A stretch of 64,000 nucleotides of DNA from Hemicordylus capensis. Lineage: Eukaryota > Chordata > Lepidosauria > Squamata > Cordylidae. The stretch lies in the NCBI RefSeq assembly GCF_027244095.1, contig NC_069657.1, positions 398,770,898 to 398,834,897 of the forward strand, given 5' to 3'. Within the stretch, counting starts at the first letter, position 1. Each line of letters opens with the position of its first letter. The notes under the pieces are model-generated. The model did no database searches, was not told the origin of the DNA, and was given only the letters and a program-made list of their open reading frames with translations. Below are positions 45,280 to 59,800 of the stretch, in pieces. Both the position numbers and the translations under genes were made by a program.

Positions 45280-45995
45280 CCCAGTTCGGCTTGGGCTCGA
45301 TTGAACCGAGGTGCGGCAGGTGGGCCAGCTTGCAGGCTATACTTGTAAAGAGCATCCGGCAAGGATTCCCCTTTACAAGTAAACTGCTTTCAGAAAGTAA
45401 ATGGGGGTGGGGGGGCAAAGAAAATGGTAGTCTGCACCTTTAAAAATGAGATGGTGGGGACGACAGTGGCGAGGGCTGCTCCACCCACCACCAGCCTCCC
45501 AAGTGACAGGCCAGGCTGGGCCAGCTGCAGACTGTTTTGGGTCTCTCCGCATGCATGGCCGCAGTTAGTGGCCTCCAAGGCCATTTGCATCACCACTTTC
45601 ATGTAGTGATGCAAATGGCCTCTGCGCACATGCAGAGCCCACTCTAATGGCAGCCGCATGTGCAAAGAGGCCCCAAACAGGTCATAGCCGGCCTGGCCTG
45701 TCACTTAAAAGGTCAACGGGGTGGGGGGTTGGAGGCACCTGCCCTCGGCCATCTCTGCTGCCGCGTTCAAATGGCAAAGACTACCTTTTCTTTACTTTAC
45801 TATTTACTTTCTGCAAAGCCCTTTACTTGTAAAATGGAATCCTTGCTGAATTTTTCTTTACAGGTATTCCTCTCAAGTTGGCTTTCCCCCGCAATCGGGG
45901 TTTTTGAGCTGGACTTGGCTCAACTCAAACTCAGACTGGATCCAGTCTTTATTGGGCTGAGCCAAGTCTCCTTGAACTTGAGCCTGGCTCGCATG
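45280..45995. mobile_element. Long foldback DNA element related to the hAT-type copies
   Basis: 45341-45405 (TACTTGTAAAGAGCATCC..., CAAGGATTCCCCTTTACAAG) and 45800-45865 are inverted copies. Nested inverted repeats continue inward (GGCCATTTGCATCACCACTT against AGTGATGCAAATGGCC). It shares the TTGTAAAGGGGAATCC-type core with 438-999 and 41236-41757. Ends and target duplication not resolved. Confidence 0.6.
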
Positions 45996-46084
45996 CCCCC
46001 ATTTCATCTGGACGCTTGCCATATTTAAGTAAACCCTGAATACCATATGTTGAAGCCAAAACACACACACAGAGTTTCATGCCA

Positions 46085-46510
46085 TGAGGCTATTCACATG
46101 AGCGTGCAAAACCAAGCTAAGGGAGCCCAGCTTGTGTGAACCATTGGGATTGTGCCTGATCCCGTTGGCTGCACAGCAGAAACCCACCTATGTAGCTTCG
46201 CTGCTAAATGAGCTTAAGAGAGCAAGTAACCGCATTTTCCCAATTGTGTGGCAGCAGCTGTGGCTGCCACACTTGTGGGAGAAGGGATCCCAATAATGCA
46301 CTGTACACTCATGCAGTGCATTATTGGGCTACCAGGGGTGGGGCAACATGTAGCAGTGTGTCCCAGCACCCTGACCCTGCGAGCCACAGCTTGTCTGGGT
46401 GGGCAATCCGCCTGCCCAAGGACTAAGCACCAATCATCTGGTAAGTTGGACCCTCCTTCCCTGCATACCGCCTGTGAGCTCTTCTCATGGATCATGGAAA
46501 GAGCTCTCAT
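46085..46510. mobile_element. Probable MITE with GGCTATTCACATG-type end
   Basis: Starts GAGGCTATTCACATGAGC and contains inverted CCCAATAATGCACTG / CAGTGCATTATTGGG (46289-46327). The end style resembles 52460-52878. Boundaries approximate. Confidence 0.45.
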
Positions 46511-46579
46511 ATTTTCTTGCCTACTTACCAGTTTCTCTCACCGCTGTTTTGGTCTTCAGCACAGGTAAACCCTGTAAGC

Positions 46580-46716
46580 CAGGCCTGCTCAACTTTGTCC
46601 CCCACAGTTGTTTTTGGACTACAACTCCCATAATCCCTAGCCATAGCAGCCAATAGCTGGGAATTATGGGAGTTGTAGGCCAACATCTGCAGGAAGACCG
46701 AAGTTGAGCAGGCCTG
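46580..46716. mobile_element. Palindromic hAT-type MITE
   Basis: CAGGCCTGCTCAAC at both ends. The whole 137 bp folds on itself (ACAACTCCCATAATCCC against GGAATTATGGGAGTTGT). An exact 8-bp duplication CTGTAAGC lies at 46572-46579 and 46717-46724. Confidence 0.92.
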
Positions 46717-46794
46717 CTGTAAGCCAATGTGAGTTTAACAGGCTCTTACAAGACCTGGTTGTGTTTAATAATAGATTGCAGACAGCCTTATCAG

Positions 46795-46870
46795 GCCCCT
46801 GCTAACTGGGCAAAGAGGCACACTCCCTGTTCATCCCAACACAGCTATTACTGGCATCTTGTGCATTTGT
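46795..46870 (+). mobile_element. Head fragment of the L2-tailed short retroposon family
   Basis: CCCCTGCTAACTGGGCAAAG and AGGCACACTCCCTG match the constant head. The downstream part is not recognisable. Confidence 0.45.
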
Positions 46871-49445
46871 AGGGAAAGAGTGTAGGACAGTTCCTACAAT
46901 CAACAATAGGGTAGAAGTAACCTCCTACCTTAATTTGGGAGCACTACACATTCCCAATTTTCAATTGTGTCAGTTAAAAATGATAGAAGCAGGCAACTAA
47001 ATGACCTAAATAAATAGGACATTTTTTCTTCCTACTTTGTTCCAAAGCTGTGGGGATGCAATCTGGGTAGGTTGTGCAGGTCCCACCCAGCTGGGGCTTA
47101 GCTCACAATCAAGCTCCCCATCTCTGACCTTTTTCACTGGCATGATCAAACTCGAGCACTCAGAGCTCCTGAATTAGGCTTCTCCTACCTTAGAGTTGAT
47201 CAAGTAAACTGCTGTAATATGAGTGGGTGAGAGATTAAAGTGAGAGCTCTTTTCAGACAGAGAACCACTTTTTCACACCTTTGTAAAACACTTTGGTGAA
47301 AAGTGGTACATAAATACCTGGATAAGTGGAACCTATAACAAATGTCCATTAGATTTAAAATCTCATGTGATGGAGGGGCAGAATAGGGCATTGATGGGCA
47401 GCAGGAAGGTGAAATGCAGAGTTGGGAGGGCCATCTTGCTCAATACCAGCACTGTTAGCTATGCCCCTTTGTCAGGAGAATCACCATCTCTTTTTAGAAC
47501 TTTTGTTGAAGCATTGTGTGGTTGCAAATTTTATGGACAATCTGCTTCAAAACGGGTGGGTTTTGGTTCTTGGCCCCCCCCCCCCACTTTTGGGGCATGC
47601 TTGTGGATTCCTTCCAGTATTCCCAAATGCTTCTCTGCTCTCAACAGAAGCTTTGGAGGCACTGTGTCTCCACATAGTCCATTAGCAATCAGCAATATTG
47701 AGAAAAACTGCCTGCACTGATGATACAAAAGTTGGTATTTACTGTACAATGTCACATTCCTCCACAAAGTTGTTAATCTTTGGCTTTATTCATAATAAAA
47801 CTAGATGGAAAGTACCCACAACTGTTGTGATCACAGCTTTGTATTTACACATTGCGACTAAAGAGTCTAAACTTTAGATATCCCTTTACTAATATGCATT
47901 TTAGCTTTGTGCTTTACCTTTTATCACAGGGCAGGCATTACTTAGTCCATGGAGCTGGAAAGTGTTTTGAAGTGAGGCCTCTATTGCTGTGCAGGAGCTA
48001 GGTCATACAAGGCCCTATCAGAGGTCCAGGAACAAGGTAGTTAGTGGTGGCCTTCAAGCCACAAAATGGATCCTCTGCCTTTAATGAGTGAGCTTTAAAG
48101 GAAGTGCAAGCAAAAGGGGTGCACCCCGAAATGTCTTCACTCTCAGATGTACAATCCGCTTTGTTACACAGAACCTTTCAGTGTTCTAATTTTTTCCATC
48201 TGTGTGCGGAATGAGTTTTGTTCTGGGCAGGAGTATCAAGGCAGTGTGTGCACACATGCATTCAGAATGGGGCCTTCCTGATTCAGCTTGAGTGTGATCT
48301 GAACTAACTGAGTGGACATAAACCTGTGAGCACAAGCATGTGTACACGCCTTAGAGGGAACACTTGGAACCTTTTTATTCCCTCCTTGGACACAAGTGGT
48401 TTCCTGGGCTGTTTTTGGAATGGGTCTGCCTGACACGGGCATTCCTCCCCAAGACTATCTGCTTTGGCTGGCACCTTCCTAGCAACAGTTAGGCTCCTGC
48501 ATTCAGTTAGTTCCTCCCAGTGTTTATTAATAGTTCTCCCTGCCCAACCAGCGAAGGAACACATGAGCTCTCAAAAGTAGGAGTCCTGCCCGCCCTCCCT
48601 CTAGGCCACAACCTCAAAATGCATCTCACTCCCTCTGCCAGCTCCACAGCTGTTAACCTAGGAACATAAAAGGTAGTCCAGCAGAACTGGTGCCCTCAAC
48701 AGTTATGCTGCGGTTCTGTCCCTCCCCAATAAAACACTGCTTTTTTGGCATTTGACAGTTGCACAAGAATGTGCCAAACCCAATCTTGTTTTGAGTGAGA
48801 CAGGATGCTTCATTTCTCGTTACATCCTTCAAGAGTTCTGGCAAAATAATGTCAAAGAGCTTTTATCTGGAAAAATATTTTTATTTGAAGCCACAGTATG
48901 CACAAGGCTGGTTAATCCCAAAAGGAGACCTAAAGTGCTCTTAAAATCACACCAAGACAGTTGGGTTAGGGCTTTTTGGCATAGCCTAAGTTAAATACTG
49001 ATTAACACTAACTGGCTCATTTGTCAGGTTTGTAAACCTCAGGAGTTCCTTGTTATACAGACCTAGATTTCAACTGCCATTTTAGAGAGGCAAGTAAAAA
49101 GTGAATCCCAACAACAGGTGATGCATTACTATTACTGAGGTCTAGGATTTAGGTTAGATAGACGCCTTTCTTTTTAACTATACCAAGATAGAAAACTTGT
49201 ATACAGATGTAAACTATATATACTTCCACAGCCACTGCTTATCACTAGACCCGGATTGAGTGCTCTTTACTAGCATTCCTATCATAAACACACAGAGATT
49301 GCAGCATTTTCTCTTCATCTCTAAGTGGAGATTACCATTTCCTCTACAGCATTTTCCTTGTATCATTTATACTTGGGTCATGGGCTCCTGAGAGCAGCTG
49401 TTCTAGCATAGTGTATTAAGTCATCAACTGGTCTGAGCAGCAATT
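46871..49445. other. Intergenic DNA between SAYSD1 and GLO1, nothing firmly recognised
   Basis: Possible old retroposon tail near 47280-47325 (AAAACACTTTGGTGAAAAG). No coding frame resembles a known protein. Confidence 0.4.
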
Positions 49446-49546
49446 AGACTAAGGCTGCAATCCTACAGACTTTTTCTTAGGAGTAACTCCAAATTGAACT
49501 ATGGGACTTATTTCTGAGTAAACATGCACAAGACTGGGCTGTAAAC
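49446..49546. repeat. Short palindromic interspersed repeat
   Basis: AAGGCTGCAATCCTACAG...GGAGTAACTCC...GGGACTTATTTCTGAGTAAAC...ACTGGGCTGT is a widespread amniote repeat by recall, roughly self-complementary. Possibly an old DNA element. Confidence 0.5.
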
Positions 49547-50119
49547 CTTTTACCCACTTATGGCAAACTGAAAGTGTTCTGAAATTCATGTGCTTGCCAC
49601 ATATACAGAGCTCAAACAAGTTTCTGCTCAGGTTAAATGGAGCTTTGAATATCACCTGAGGGAGGAGAAACAAGATTTCAGCAGCTTTTTATTCTAGCTT
49701 TGCATCTTCATCCAGTTAAAGATCTAAATAGCTATTCTTGTCTCTCTTTTTTGTCAGCATGTTTACATAATGCAAACGCAGCAATCGTCCTATACCAAAC
49801 TAACTTTTATTTAGATTAGGAATGAAAGTCTGGCTATTCAACACTAAGGAGATTGCAATCAATGTTTCTCTACTACAGGATTAACTATATAATTGCACTT
49901 CCAGGACATATTTGTTTTCTCCTATTATTTTAGGACATCTTCAGGGTAACAACTCAAGCAGAAAACCAGATAGGGAAAGGGGGCATCTGTTGTATTGTAC
50001 TACATGGGCTTTTGTAAGTACAGTATATAAACTTTATTCTTAAACCAAGTATGAATCTAAGACACACTTTTGCATATTTTCAGTCTCTTGATGAAAGATC
50101 ACTGTGCAGCATTTCAAAT

Positions 50120-50208
50120 CTAAATTAGAGTCACCATATGATTAGGATTCAGGATTTCAATCCAGTAGCCATCCGGATCCTGGATAAAAGCTAGTCCTTT
50201 CATTTTAC
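50120..50208 (-). CDS. GLO1: GLO1 exon 6 (residues 155-183, stop)
   Basis: The acceptor is CTTCTTTCATAG. Encodes [20 protein letters not shown], then PNHMVTLI and TAG at 50122-50120. Glu172 is a zinc ligand. A minus-strand AATAAA lies at 50038-50033, giving a possible short 3' UTR; another is at 49811-49806. Confidence 0.94.
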
Positions 50209-53200
50209 CTATGAAAGAAGTATATTGTTATAACTACCACAAAGACCAACAATTCAGTTTTCAGTTCAATCCTCTACAGCTTCCACAATCTTCTCCTGCC
50301 AAGATGGCAGGCAATTTCAGACGTTAATTTTGCCTTTCAATTGCTATTCCATTGAAGGCCCAAGACAGCTACTGGTTCTAAACAATCCAGACCTAAGCTG
50401 CAAATGTAAATGATGCATTTGTCCAGTTCATCATGTTATTTCTTTAAAAGAAGAGAAATGATTGCAGCTGTGGTTCCTCTACATGACCTAGTACCCCCAA
50501 ACCCAAGAGATCAACAACTGGGAGTCATGGGACTTAGAGCCACAATGAGTAATTATTCTTATAAATGTGTGTTCAACATAATAAACAGCATGGGAGGTGG
50601 GGTGGGGGGGAGCTTTATGAATGTGTCTCAAGCCTTTTGAGCTCAGGTCATCCTCACTTTATTCAACTTTCTGAGACCCCTAACCCAGCACCAATCATGC
50701 ATTCCACAGCAGAACATGCAGGCATCCTCATAAACTGTCATGTGCATACAGCTTCCTACTGTATGCAAGAGTGTATATGTTGGGGCACAAATCCAGTTCT
50801 ACTACTGGAAGAGGAACAAAACATGACATCTCCAGCCACTTTCTCAAATCATGAATAAAGCAGCAGCTTTTCTCAATCAGGTTGAGGTGATGGGGCAACT
50901 AGGGGAACAGTCAATCCCACAAATCCAATATGGATCAATGAAGATTCTTTAACAGGTTCTTCACCTGCATCAGGATCATTTCTTTCCCTCAAGTTTTGCA
51001 CCCCTCTCCAGGCATTACATACCTCCAAAAAGGTCCACCTCACATTTTGAGGGCCACTCATTTATGGACAGGACTTACCGTCATCTGGTTTTTTGACAAA
51101 TTTCACTCCTAGCTCCTCAAATCTTTTACAAGCTGCATTTACGTCAGGGACAGCAATTCCAATGTGACCTGAACAGCAGAAAAGCAATCATAGAGCACAC
51201 ATATGAACAAGATCTTCATTCATAAGGCAGTGGCTGATATCCTGACCAAGTTTCTAAGTAGTCTAAAAGACTTTACATTTCAATAGGACTTCCTCTAGTA
51301 AATATAGTCAAGATTTCAGCCACTGTTGTCTGTTATATTGAAAATATTTTCAGTACTGAAAACATATCACAGTACAAATAGAAAAAAACATCCTATCCAG
51401 GAAATTTTCAACTACATTTTGTAAAGAATAAGGTACGGGTTTATTTAGCTTGTTCATAGAAATAATCCTATGTTCCTGAAACTAAATGTGTTACAATTTC
51501 TTAAGCAGGGGTACTCAGTTTTCAGCTGGCCCTGATAGTCAAGCCAAAAATTATGGCTGCTGAGATTCTGCTCTTCCTCTTTTCCCTGACCTCACACTTA
51601 TCCCAGTGCAAGCCTGCACAAAGTTAGGGATAACACCCTGCTCCCCTCCACAATTTAGGCAATGTAGGAACTTGCCTTATATTGAGTCAGATCATTGGTC
51701 CATCTAGCTCAGTATTGTCTATGCTGACCAAAAGGGCTCTCCAGGGTTTCAGATGGGCCTTTCGCAACCCCAGCTGGAGATGCCAGAGTCTGAACCTAGG
51801 ACCTTCTGCACAGAAGGTAGGTGCTCTTCCATTGAGCTATGGGCCATCCCCAGCAGGAAAACTTTAAGTTGGGAAGTCCAAAAGAGACTGTCAGGTTGGT
51901 TCTTTGCCACCCAGGCATCTTGGCAAGCAGTGGCTAAGAATGCTGCGATTGCTGTCACTCTCCCTAAGCAGAGCTGGTGAGGGTGGTGGAGGTCTACTTG
52001 TTAGGCAATACACCAGCCATACAACCCGTTCTTTATTCCAACTTTGGAGAAGTTGTGGATCACAACACAGCTATGGGGTAATCCCCACTTCTACTGCAGC
52101 TTCAAGGTTGGTTGGAAGGCTGAGGTTTGCTCAAATGACCCACTTGATGCCTGTGGCAAGTGAAAGAAGGAAGAGTCAGGTGGCAGCCTGAATCTGGTCC
52201 CCGAACCAGCTTTTCTGGCTTTGCTAGACATATCAACTTCCATTCAAAACTTGGTAGAAAGTTTGTTCACTGTTCCACTCATAAGAAAACTTTTAATACG
52301 TTATAAGTGACAGACCACTTATAACAACACTGTAAAGATACTGCTGTTTAGAAGTTTTGTAGGTACCGAAATGCATGCACACCATAGTTGTAAAGCTGTT
52401 GCTGACAGATGGCACCAGGTTTGTTAGTACTTCACTTCTTACAGAAGGGGTCAAGTTGTCTGACACTGAGGCGGGTCTCATGATCAGTGAGACCCACTTT
52501 TGCTGGTTTTGTGGGGAAAGCCCGCTCTCCCCGCAGACAATTCGGGTGGGAGCTGGAGCCGATCGCCCCCTGGAAGCGCCAGCATGCCCTGCGCAAGCTG
52601 GCAAGTCCCCCGGAGCCTGGAGGTAGCTTTTCACCTCCCCTCTGGGGGTCTCCTCATGAGTAGCCATGGCGCGGAGCCACGCCATGGCTACTCAGGATAA
52701 AAAACGGGTTTGCGGAGCGCTTGCTCCGCAAACCCAGTTTTAGGGGAGGGGTATTTAGGTGGGTTAACTGCCTGGGAGCCACTGGGTTTGCTTGCGAGCC
52801 TGGTGGCTCCCACAATCAGCCAAAATCAGGCTAGGCTACCCTAGCCCAATTTTGGCTGATCGTGGGAATAGCCCCAATATATTTCCTGTCTCCAGACTAA
52901 TGTTTGGAGAATGTAGTGCCCCTGAGACTACAGAAGTTGGCCAGCCTTGTTTTAAAGAATCAGCCAATTGTGCAGAATACAGACACCTATGGTACATCAC
53001 AGTTTAGTCAGAAATGAAGACAAGACAAATAAAGCAACAAGCAAAAAGCATATTCAGGAAAATGGAAATACTGCTATTTTCCCCAGTTAAAAGCTATATC
53101 TTATCCAGTAGTTTATAGGTTATTGTCAATGAGAAGGAACTGAACCTCCCATCTGACTTGCATCTTTCAAGAGTTAATGTCATTGTTTTTGTTCCTGGAG

Positions 53201-56200
53201 AGAGATACCTTCAAATGCAGTAGTAATTAGAATAATGACCTTGGATACAGATGCAGATGTTCCCAACCTGAGGTTCCTAGATGTTGTTGGACTAAAACTC
53301 CCATAATCTCAAGACACATCTGGGACTTCAGGTTGGGAACCCCTGATCTAAATCACAGTATACAACATGGCCTTCTCAGTATCTAGAATTTGCTCTCAAG
53401 ATCTTACACCTAATCTCCAGGATGCTATACTGACAAAGGGATTGCTGGGTTCCTTTAACTCTCTGGAGCAGTTTAGAATAAGGAGTTATATTGTCTTTGT
53501 ACAGGTTATAAGGTCTGTCCAATTCAGTGTTTAACTTACATAAGAAGAGCCCTGCTGGATCTAGTCTAGAATCCTGTTTCACAGAGTGGCCCACCAGATG
53601 CCTCTGGGAAGCCCACAGGTAAGAGCTGAAGGCATGCCCTCTCTCCTGCTGTTGCTCCCCTGCAACTGATATTTAGAGGCATCTTGCCTCTGAGGCTGGA
53701 GACGGTCTCCCTCTCTCCCTCTCTCTCTCTGTCATGACAAGACTGAAGCTGGCTTACATCAATACATTTGGCATCCAATAAAGAGTTAAGGTAAGGTTTT
53801 GTTAGAGATTCAGTAGCAATTCTGGAAAGGAAGAGTGATTGTCATGCACTGTGCGTCTCTTTATAGCATACCAAATCCTCGGGGATCTGAATTGCCATTG
53901 TGGTAAGCCTGGTTCTCATCATTTTCAGTACCCCAGTTGCTGAAAAGAGAAAAAATGGGGGGTGGGGGAATGAACAAAATGGAAGAGACTCATGCTGATA
54001 AACCAGTTCTAAGATATATAGGAGTAAGTTTAACATTTCATAAAGCATTCCTTCTGTGAAGATTGCCATCAGAGCAGAAGAGGAGCAGAACAGGAAAAAA
54101 TGCATTTCACATACAGTAGAAATGGACACAGATGGACAAATACAGGATTTGCACAGATGAAATGGCCAGGCTTTCTAAGATACCGGAACCCAGCTTTCCA
54201 AGCTATTAGAATCTATATTGTACAAATATACTCACATCTTGTATATCATTAATTCTACTGCAAGCACTATGGACATTTAAAAAATGCTTTGTAAACAATA
54301 TCATTTTAGATCCTGTTTATAGTAGATCCTGAAATAGTATGTTTTTCTCTCAGGAAAACTAGATCCAAGATAGAAGACTACAGTATATGGATCAAGAAAT
54401 AGTTGCATCACCAAAAGGCTAGCATGATATTTGCAAATGTGGGAAGATTACTAGCCAACTGTTACCACTATCATTCATTTCCTCCAGGAGGCAGACTGGG
54501 TTCCCTGGTACTCCCCCATCAAAAATGCAAGCCAAGACCAAAGAAATTACATTAAATAACTGATGTAATTAAATAACTGATGTAATAATTGAGCCAGAGT
54601 GGTGTAGTGGCTAGAGTGCTGGACTAGGACTGGGGAGACCCAAGTTCAAATCCCCATTCAGCCATGATACTAGCTGGGTGACTCTGGGCCAGTCACTTCT
54701 CTCTCAGCCTAACCTACTTCACTGGGTTGTTGTGAAGAGAAACTTAAGTATGTAGTACATCGCTCGGGGCTCCTTGGAGGAAGAGAGGGATATAAAATGT
54801 AATAAGCATAATAATAAATACCACCAACTGGATGACCAGCAAAATTTATAAACGGAAAAGCTTTTATATGATCGACTAGGTTTGTATGTCCTCACCTTGT
54901 GCAAGAGCAAGACATGCACTTGTTTCATATGTTCTGCAGGTCCAGCACCCAGGGAAACAGACAGATCTAAAAATGCTGGCCCTTCCTTCACCCTACATAT
55001 GTTTGATGTGTAAGGTCTAAAAGAATCGCCATGCAAAATGGTGCACACCTAGGATTCTATCGGTGTATTTTAATGGGTGGGGGGCAGGGATCAGGTTAGC
55101 CCCACGACATCCCACAATAAAGAAGCACTATTTATACACTGACAAAATAAAGTTCTGTATAAAGTGCACCAAAACAAGTAACCACAGATGCAATTTCAAA
55201 GAGGTACAAGATTGTCCCAGCACTGGAGTAAGGTGGGTGGGTGCAGACGAAGTCCAGTCTATTTTAATCACTGCTCAGGTTTTGGCAATGATGCTTCCTC
55301 CCAGCCCTCTCATGTTTACACTACAATGGAAACCACTAGGATTTTATTTTTTAAGATGATGTTAGCTGACAGTGCTATTTTAGATCTATTTTTAGCATCT
55401 ATCAAAGTCTCTACAGTTTCAGTCAAAACATTCTGGATATTTTTTATTTTCACACTAATAACATATGGTGACATACTGACAAGTTCTGAAAGGCACTTTA
55501 TTATGATTTGAAACATATGCCAAAATAAGCATTTTATTTTAGCGTTGGGTGACAAGCATATGTTTCTAAAGCACAGTTCATGTAATGAATATTAGTTTTA
55601 GCTGTCAAGGAATTCAGTACTCCCTTCAAACTGTTTGTTTCCTTTGAAGTCTAATTTCTCCCAGAAAATGATTTCCATTCCTTGGGTTCTACTTGTATAT
55701 TTTGGGTGCTAATCTGATACTGTTCATTCCAGTCTGAAATCCTAATTGATGCTACACTCCAAATACCAGAAGTCTTCTGCTAATAGGTTATTTCCACTGG
55801 GGGAAAAGCCCACATTTATTGCCACATGCTAGGTCACAGCTCCATTTAAAGAGCAATAAGCAAAAAGGCCCCAAAGTCACCTTCTCTGTCCTGAAAGCAA
55901 ATATCATATATCCAGGATGTCTGGATGAATAATTGTTACTTGGTGTACCAGGAAAGAATTCTGCTCACAAAATACTTGGAAAATAGCTTAATGCTGCCTA
56001 AACTATAGGTAATCGATGACAGAAAACATATTTTAAAAATACATGGCCAACAATACTTAACTACAGACAAACCTCGCTATTCGCGGACCCATTATCTGCA
56101 GCTCCGTGTATCCACAGTCAGGCAATTGACACTCAGCCTCAGCATATGTGGAAATAAACGAGTCAGTGACCTCGGAGTTTATTTCCAGCCATTTTTTTCT

Positions 56201-56800
56201 CAAACTGAGCCATTTTGGGCTCATGTCTTTAAAAAACAAAAAACCCCACATTTTTTCCACGATCTTTAGCAGGAAAATGACATATTTGCAGCTTGGGGAG
56301 AGGGACATTCATTGATAGCTGGAGACCTGTAGAACATGGTAGGGTACTTTATTTCTTCCCCCCACCACAGTTGCAACAGTTTTTCACTCTTTTCTCCAGC
56401 CTTCAGGAAACTAGCCCCACCTCACCCCCATTGCCACAATGCTCCATTATCCACAGGTGTAGCAGACAATAGAAACGCCACACACACAGATAATGGGGTT
56501 CACCTGTATTATTTAATCTCTATTAAAATATGCAACAAGAACACCTTTAGATAACACAATTTAGCACTCACTGTGTCAACTCTAGTGTGGCCTTTCTAGA
56601 AAAAGTCCATGCTGCTTTCTCTTTTGCATCTTTTGGAATATCATTTTTATCTTCATAAGCCAAGAAGTAGAGGGAGAACTTCATAGTAGGGAAATCACAC
56701 TTTTGGAGTAGTCTAGAAGACAAGAGTTTGATAAGAATTCATGTGGGAAGAAAGCAAAAAGGTACTATCCCATACATTTAAAGATTTATAACCAAGTTCT

Positions 56801-56881
<81 letters not shown>

Positions 56882-59800
56882 TCTGGACAATCACTGAAAG
56901 CATGCCAGAAGTGTTGTCTGGCAAGTCCTACCAATTTATTCTCAGTGGCAACATAGTGCAATATCTCACTGGTATGGAACAGATAGGAGGCAGAAAGTAT
57001 CTTTGCTACCTTTTTATTATTATTTACTTAAAATGCACACAGCTGTCACAAGATTGTTTTTTCAAGCTCCACTGAACATGGCAAAAGTACTTCAGAGTAA
57101 ACGTGCTGAGGACTGTGCAATTTGACCACTACGCTACCAGCAGTTTTCCTGCCAACCCCTTTAAAACAAAACTCTTGTTAACTGAATCTTTGGCTTTCAC
57201 TTAATGGTACAATTCATTAACTAGAAGAAAAGAAAAACAAAAACAAGAGTTGACAGTGTTTGCCATGCTAACCCTTATCAGACATTTACATGTCTATACA
57301 TATGTATACATACAAATGTCTATCTGTCTGTATGTATCATATTTATACACATCTCTAGATAATACAAATACCTCAAATTACAATATAAAAAACAAACAAT
57401 TAAAACACTTTCACAGAATAAAAAACAAATGAAAATTAAATTTTATGTATGTGGATTTTAAAAGTAAACTAGGGTAAAAGTGCCTCAAATGCATAGTACA
57501 GATGGGAAGCCTATTACTGCACATGCCTTGAACACAATGTGTGAACAACTGTGTGTGTGTAAAGATCTGTATGTGTGAACATAACTGGTGAATAGGGCTA
57601 CAGTTGCTTCTTTCAAAATGAAATCACAACCACACCCTATTGGCCAAGGCTATTCAAAATACCCAATGACAGTGGTTACCTGGCTAGACATACCCTTTCC
57701 ATTTCAGGTAATTTAGCTTCCCAGTGTTACATCAGGATAATTACATCATATGAGTCAGTGCCTGAACACTGGGATAACAACCTCAAGTCAAAAGGTTCTG
57801 AGACAGACATCATTCAGCACAAAATTAAAATCTAAAATTTAAATTTAACAACACAGGTGGCAAAAACCAAATCGTTTCCCATGATTAAGGGAGAAGTTTT
57901 CAGTCCCCACAAATAGGAACCTGGAGTCTGGCGATCTCTCACCCAACCTTTGCCACCACTTGTAGGAAATGGGGCATGGGGGTAGAACACAGATCAGTGG
58001 GGCAGGAGGTTTCCATTGCAGGAATACCATTTCATGGGCTGCATCACTGAGCTCTAATCCCGGGCTATCACCAATTGGCAGTGGAAATAGATGCACAAGG
58101 GCATCCTTATTCCCCCAAGAATTGCTTGGGTTGCTTCACAATTATAGGAGAAGGAAAACCTTTGGACCTTGCTTTTAAGTTTCAACTCTCTTTACAAACA
58201 GGATTTGATAAATCTTTTAAACCATGGAGGAAGTGGGTCGTGAATCATCCAATCTCCAATCTCACATCTTCACAGGTCTGGCAGTCTTGCTTTTTAGAAG
58301 AATAGACCTTCGACTAATGAAGAAGGCTGGCCAAAAACAATGTATACTTACGTCATTCCAAGCACTCTAGTATAAAACTCCAGTGACCTTTTAGGATCTT
58401 TTATTCTTAGCATTGTTTGCTGCAACAGGAAATCCTACGAAAAGATGCAATTTGTTAACATCTTTCATGATCTGCAATAATGTAGCACTGGAATATAGTT
58501 TTCCTACTGAATTTAGATGGACACCAAAAAATGGCCAAGGCTAAAATGATATGATCACAAACAGCAAAAACAGAAACATACGGTGACTATACTGAAACAT
58601 TTCCAAGGCTACAGGCTATAACTGACAACTGTCTTTTTGAAAACAGTTCCAGATTAACATATCATGTTTTCTTTTAAGTATGATGTTTCAAAGTTCTATT
58701 TCTACATTTTTAAAAAGGCAGGATTCTTCTAAACCCTTTATTTAGCCATATAAGGCTCACAGCAAACTGCCTTTAGGTAAACAGTATATGTGATATACCA
58801 ATATGCAATAGACCCAAATGAATATTGTGAGCAGGCACATACAGCTACTGTGTAAACCAGTTTATCTTAAAGCAGGGGTTCTCAAATCTGAGTCCCCAGA
58901 TGCTGTTAACCCATCATTCCCAGCCACACTGACCAAGGCTGGGGGATGATGTGAGTTGTAGTCCAACAATATCTGGGGATCCAAGTTTGTGAACCCCTAT
59001 CTTAAAGGATTATTGCTGAGGTACTGTTTACACTTAATATTGTTCCTTTGCAATAATGATTTTTTTTAAATAGGAAAGGCAAGGGAATGTCTTGTTTTAG
59101 ACCAGGGTAATGTGAGCTGCCTCACAGTGGGGCAGACTGTAAATGAATGCATGTGCAGAGTAATATTTAATAAGAGATGGTTGTAACACACCCTGCATGG
59201 CTCTAGCACTTAAAATAGAAAGAACTTATCTAAGTCACCTCTATTATTTTCAGCTAAACGTGATTGTACAATTCTTGTGTTGCAGAACAAGAACGTCCAT
59301 TAGAAGCCATTAACTTCCACCAGAAAGAAATGGAAGAAACATGAAAGAACATGGAGAAAGGAATTGAGGAGATATGATTTCTGACAAGGAATAAAAGTGG
59401 ATATGGAACAATGTTGCACAACTATGGGTTGGTTCCAGAGAAGAGTGATCACAGTTTTACTTGCATAGTGGGACTTTGTCATCCACTCCTTCCATCTGTA
59501 GTCCCCTGGGCCACCAAAAATCCACTTTTGAGAGTCAGATAACCTTCTAGAATCATGTGGAATGAGGATGTAAGGGGCTATAGCAGGAGGAGGGAAATTC
59601 AGCAGACACCTGTGGAACCTATCCATATGATCTGTACCAATCAGAGGGGAAATTCTGGAGTAAAATTGCAACAATATTTTACACCTCATCAGTTACAGGT
59701 ATGTGTGTGTGTACACAGAGAGAGAGATATTCCATGCAGGATAACTGTTAGGAATGTCAAGCTTCCATTCTAGCTTGTTTCACATTTTCTAGCCCTGTCC

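Noticed and set aside
56804-56878. AT tract as an origin or matrix attachment site
   Set aside because: A plain dinucleotide microsatellite explains it.
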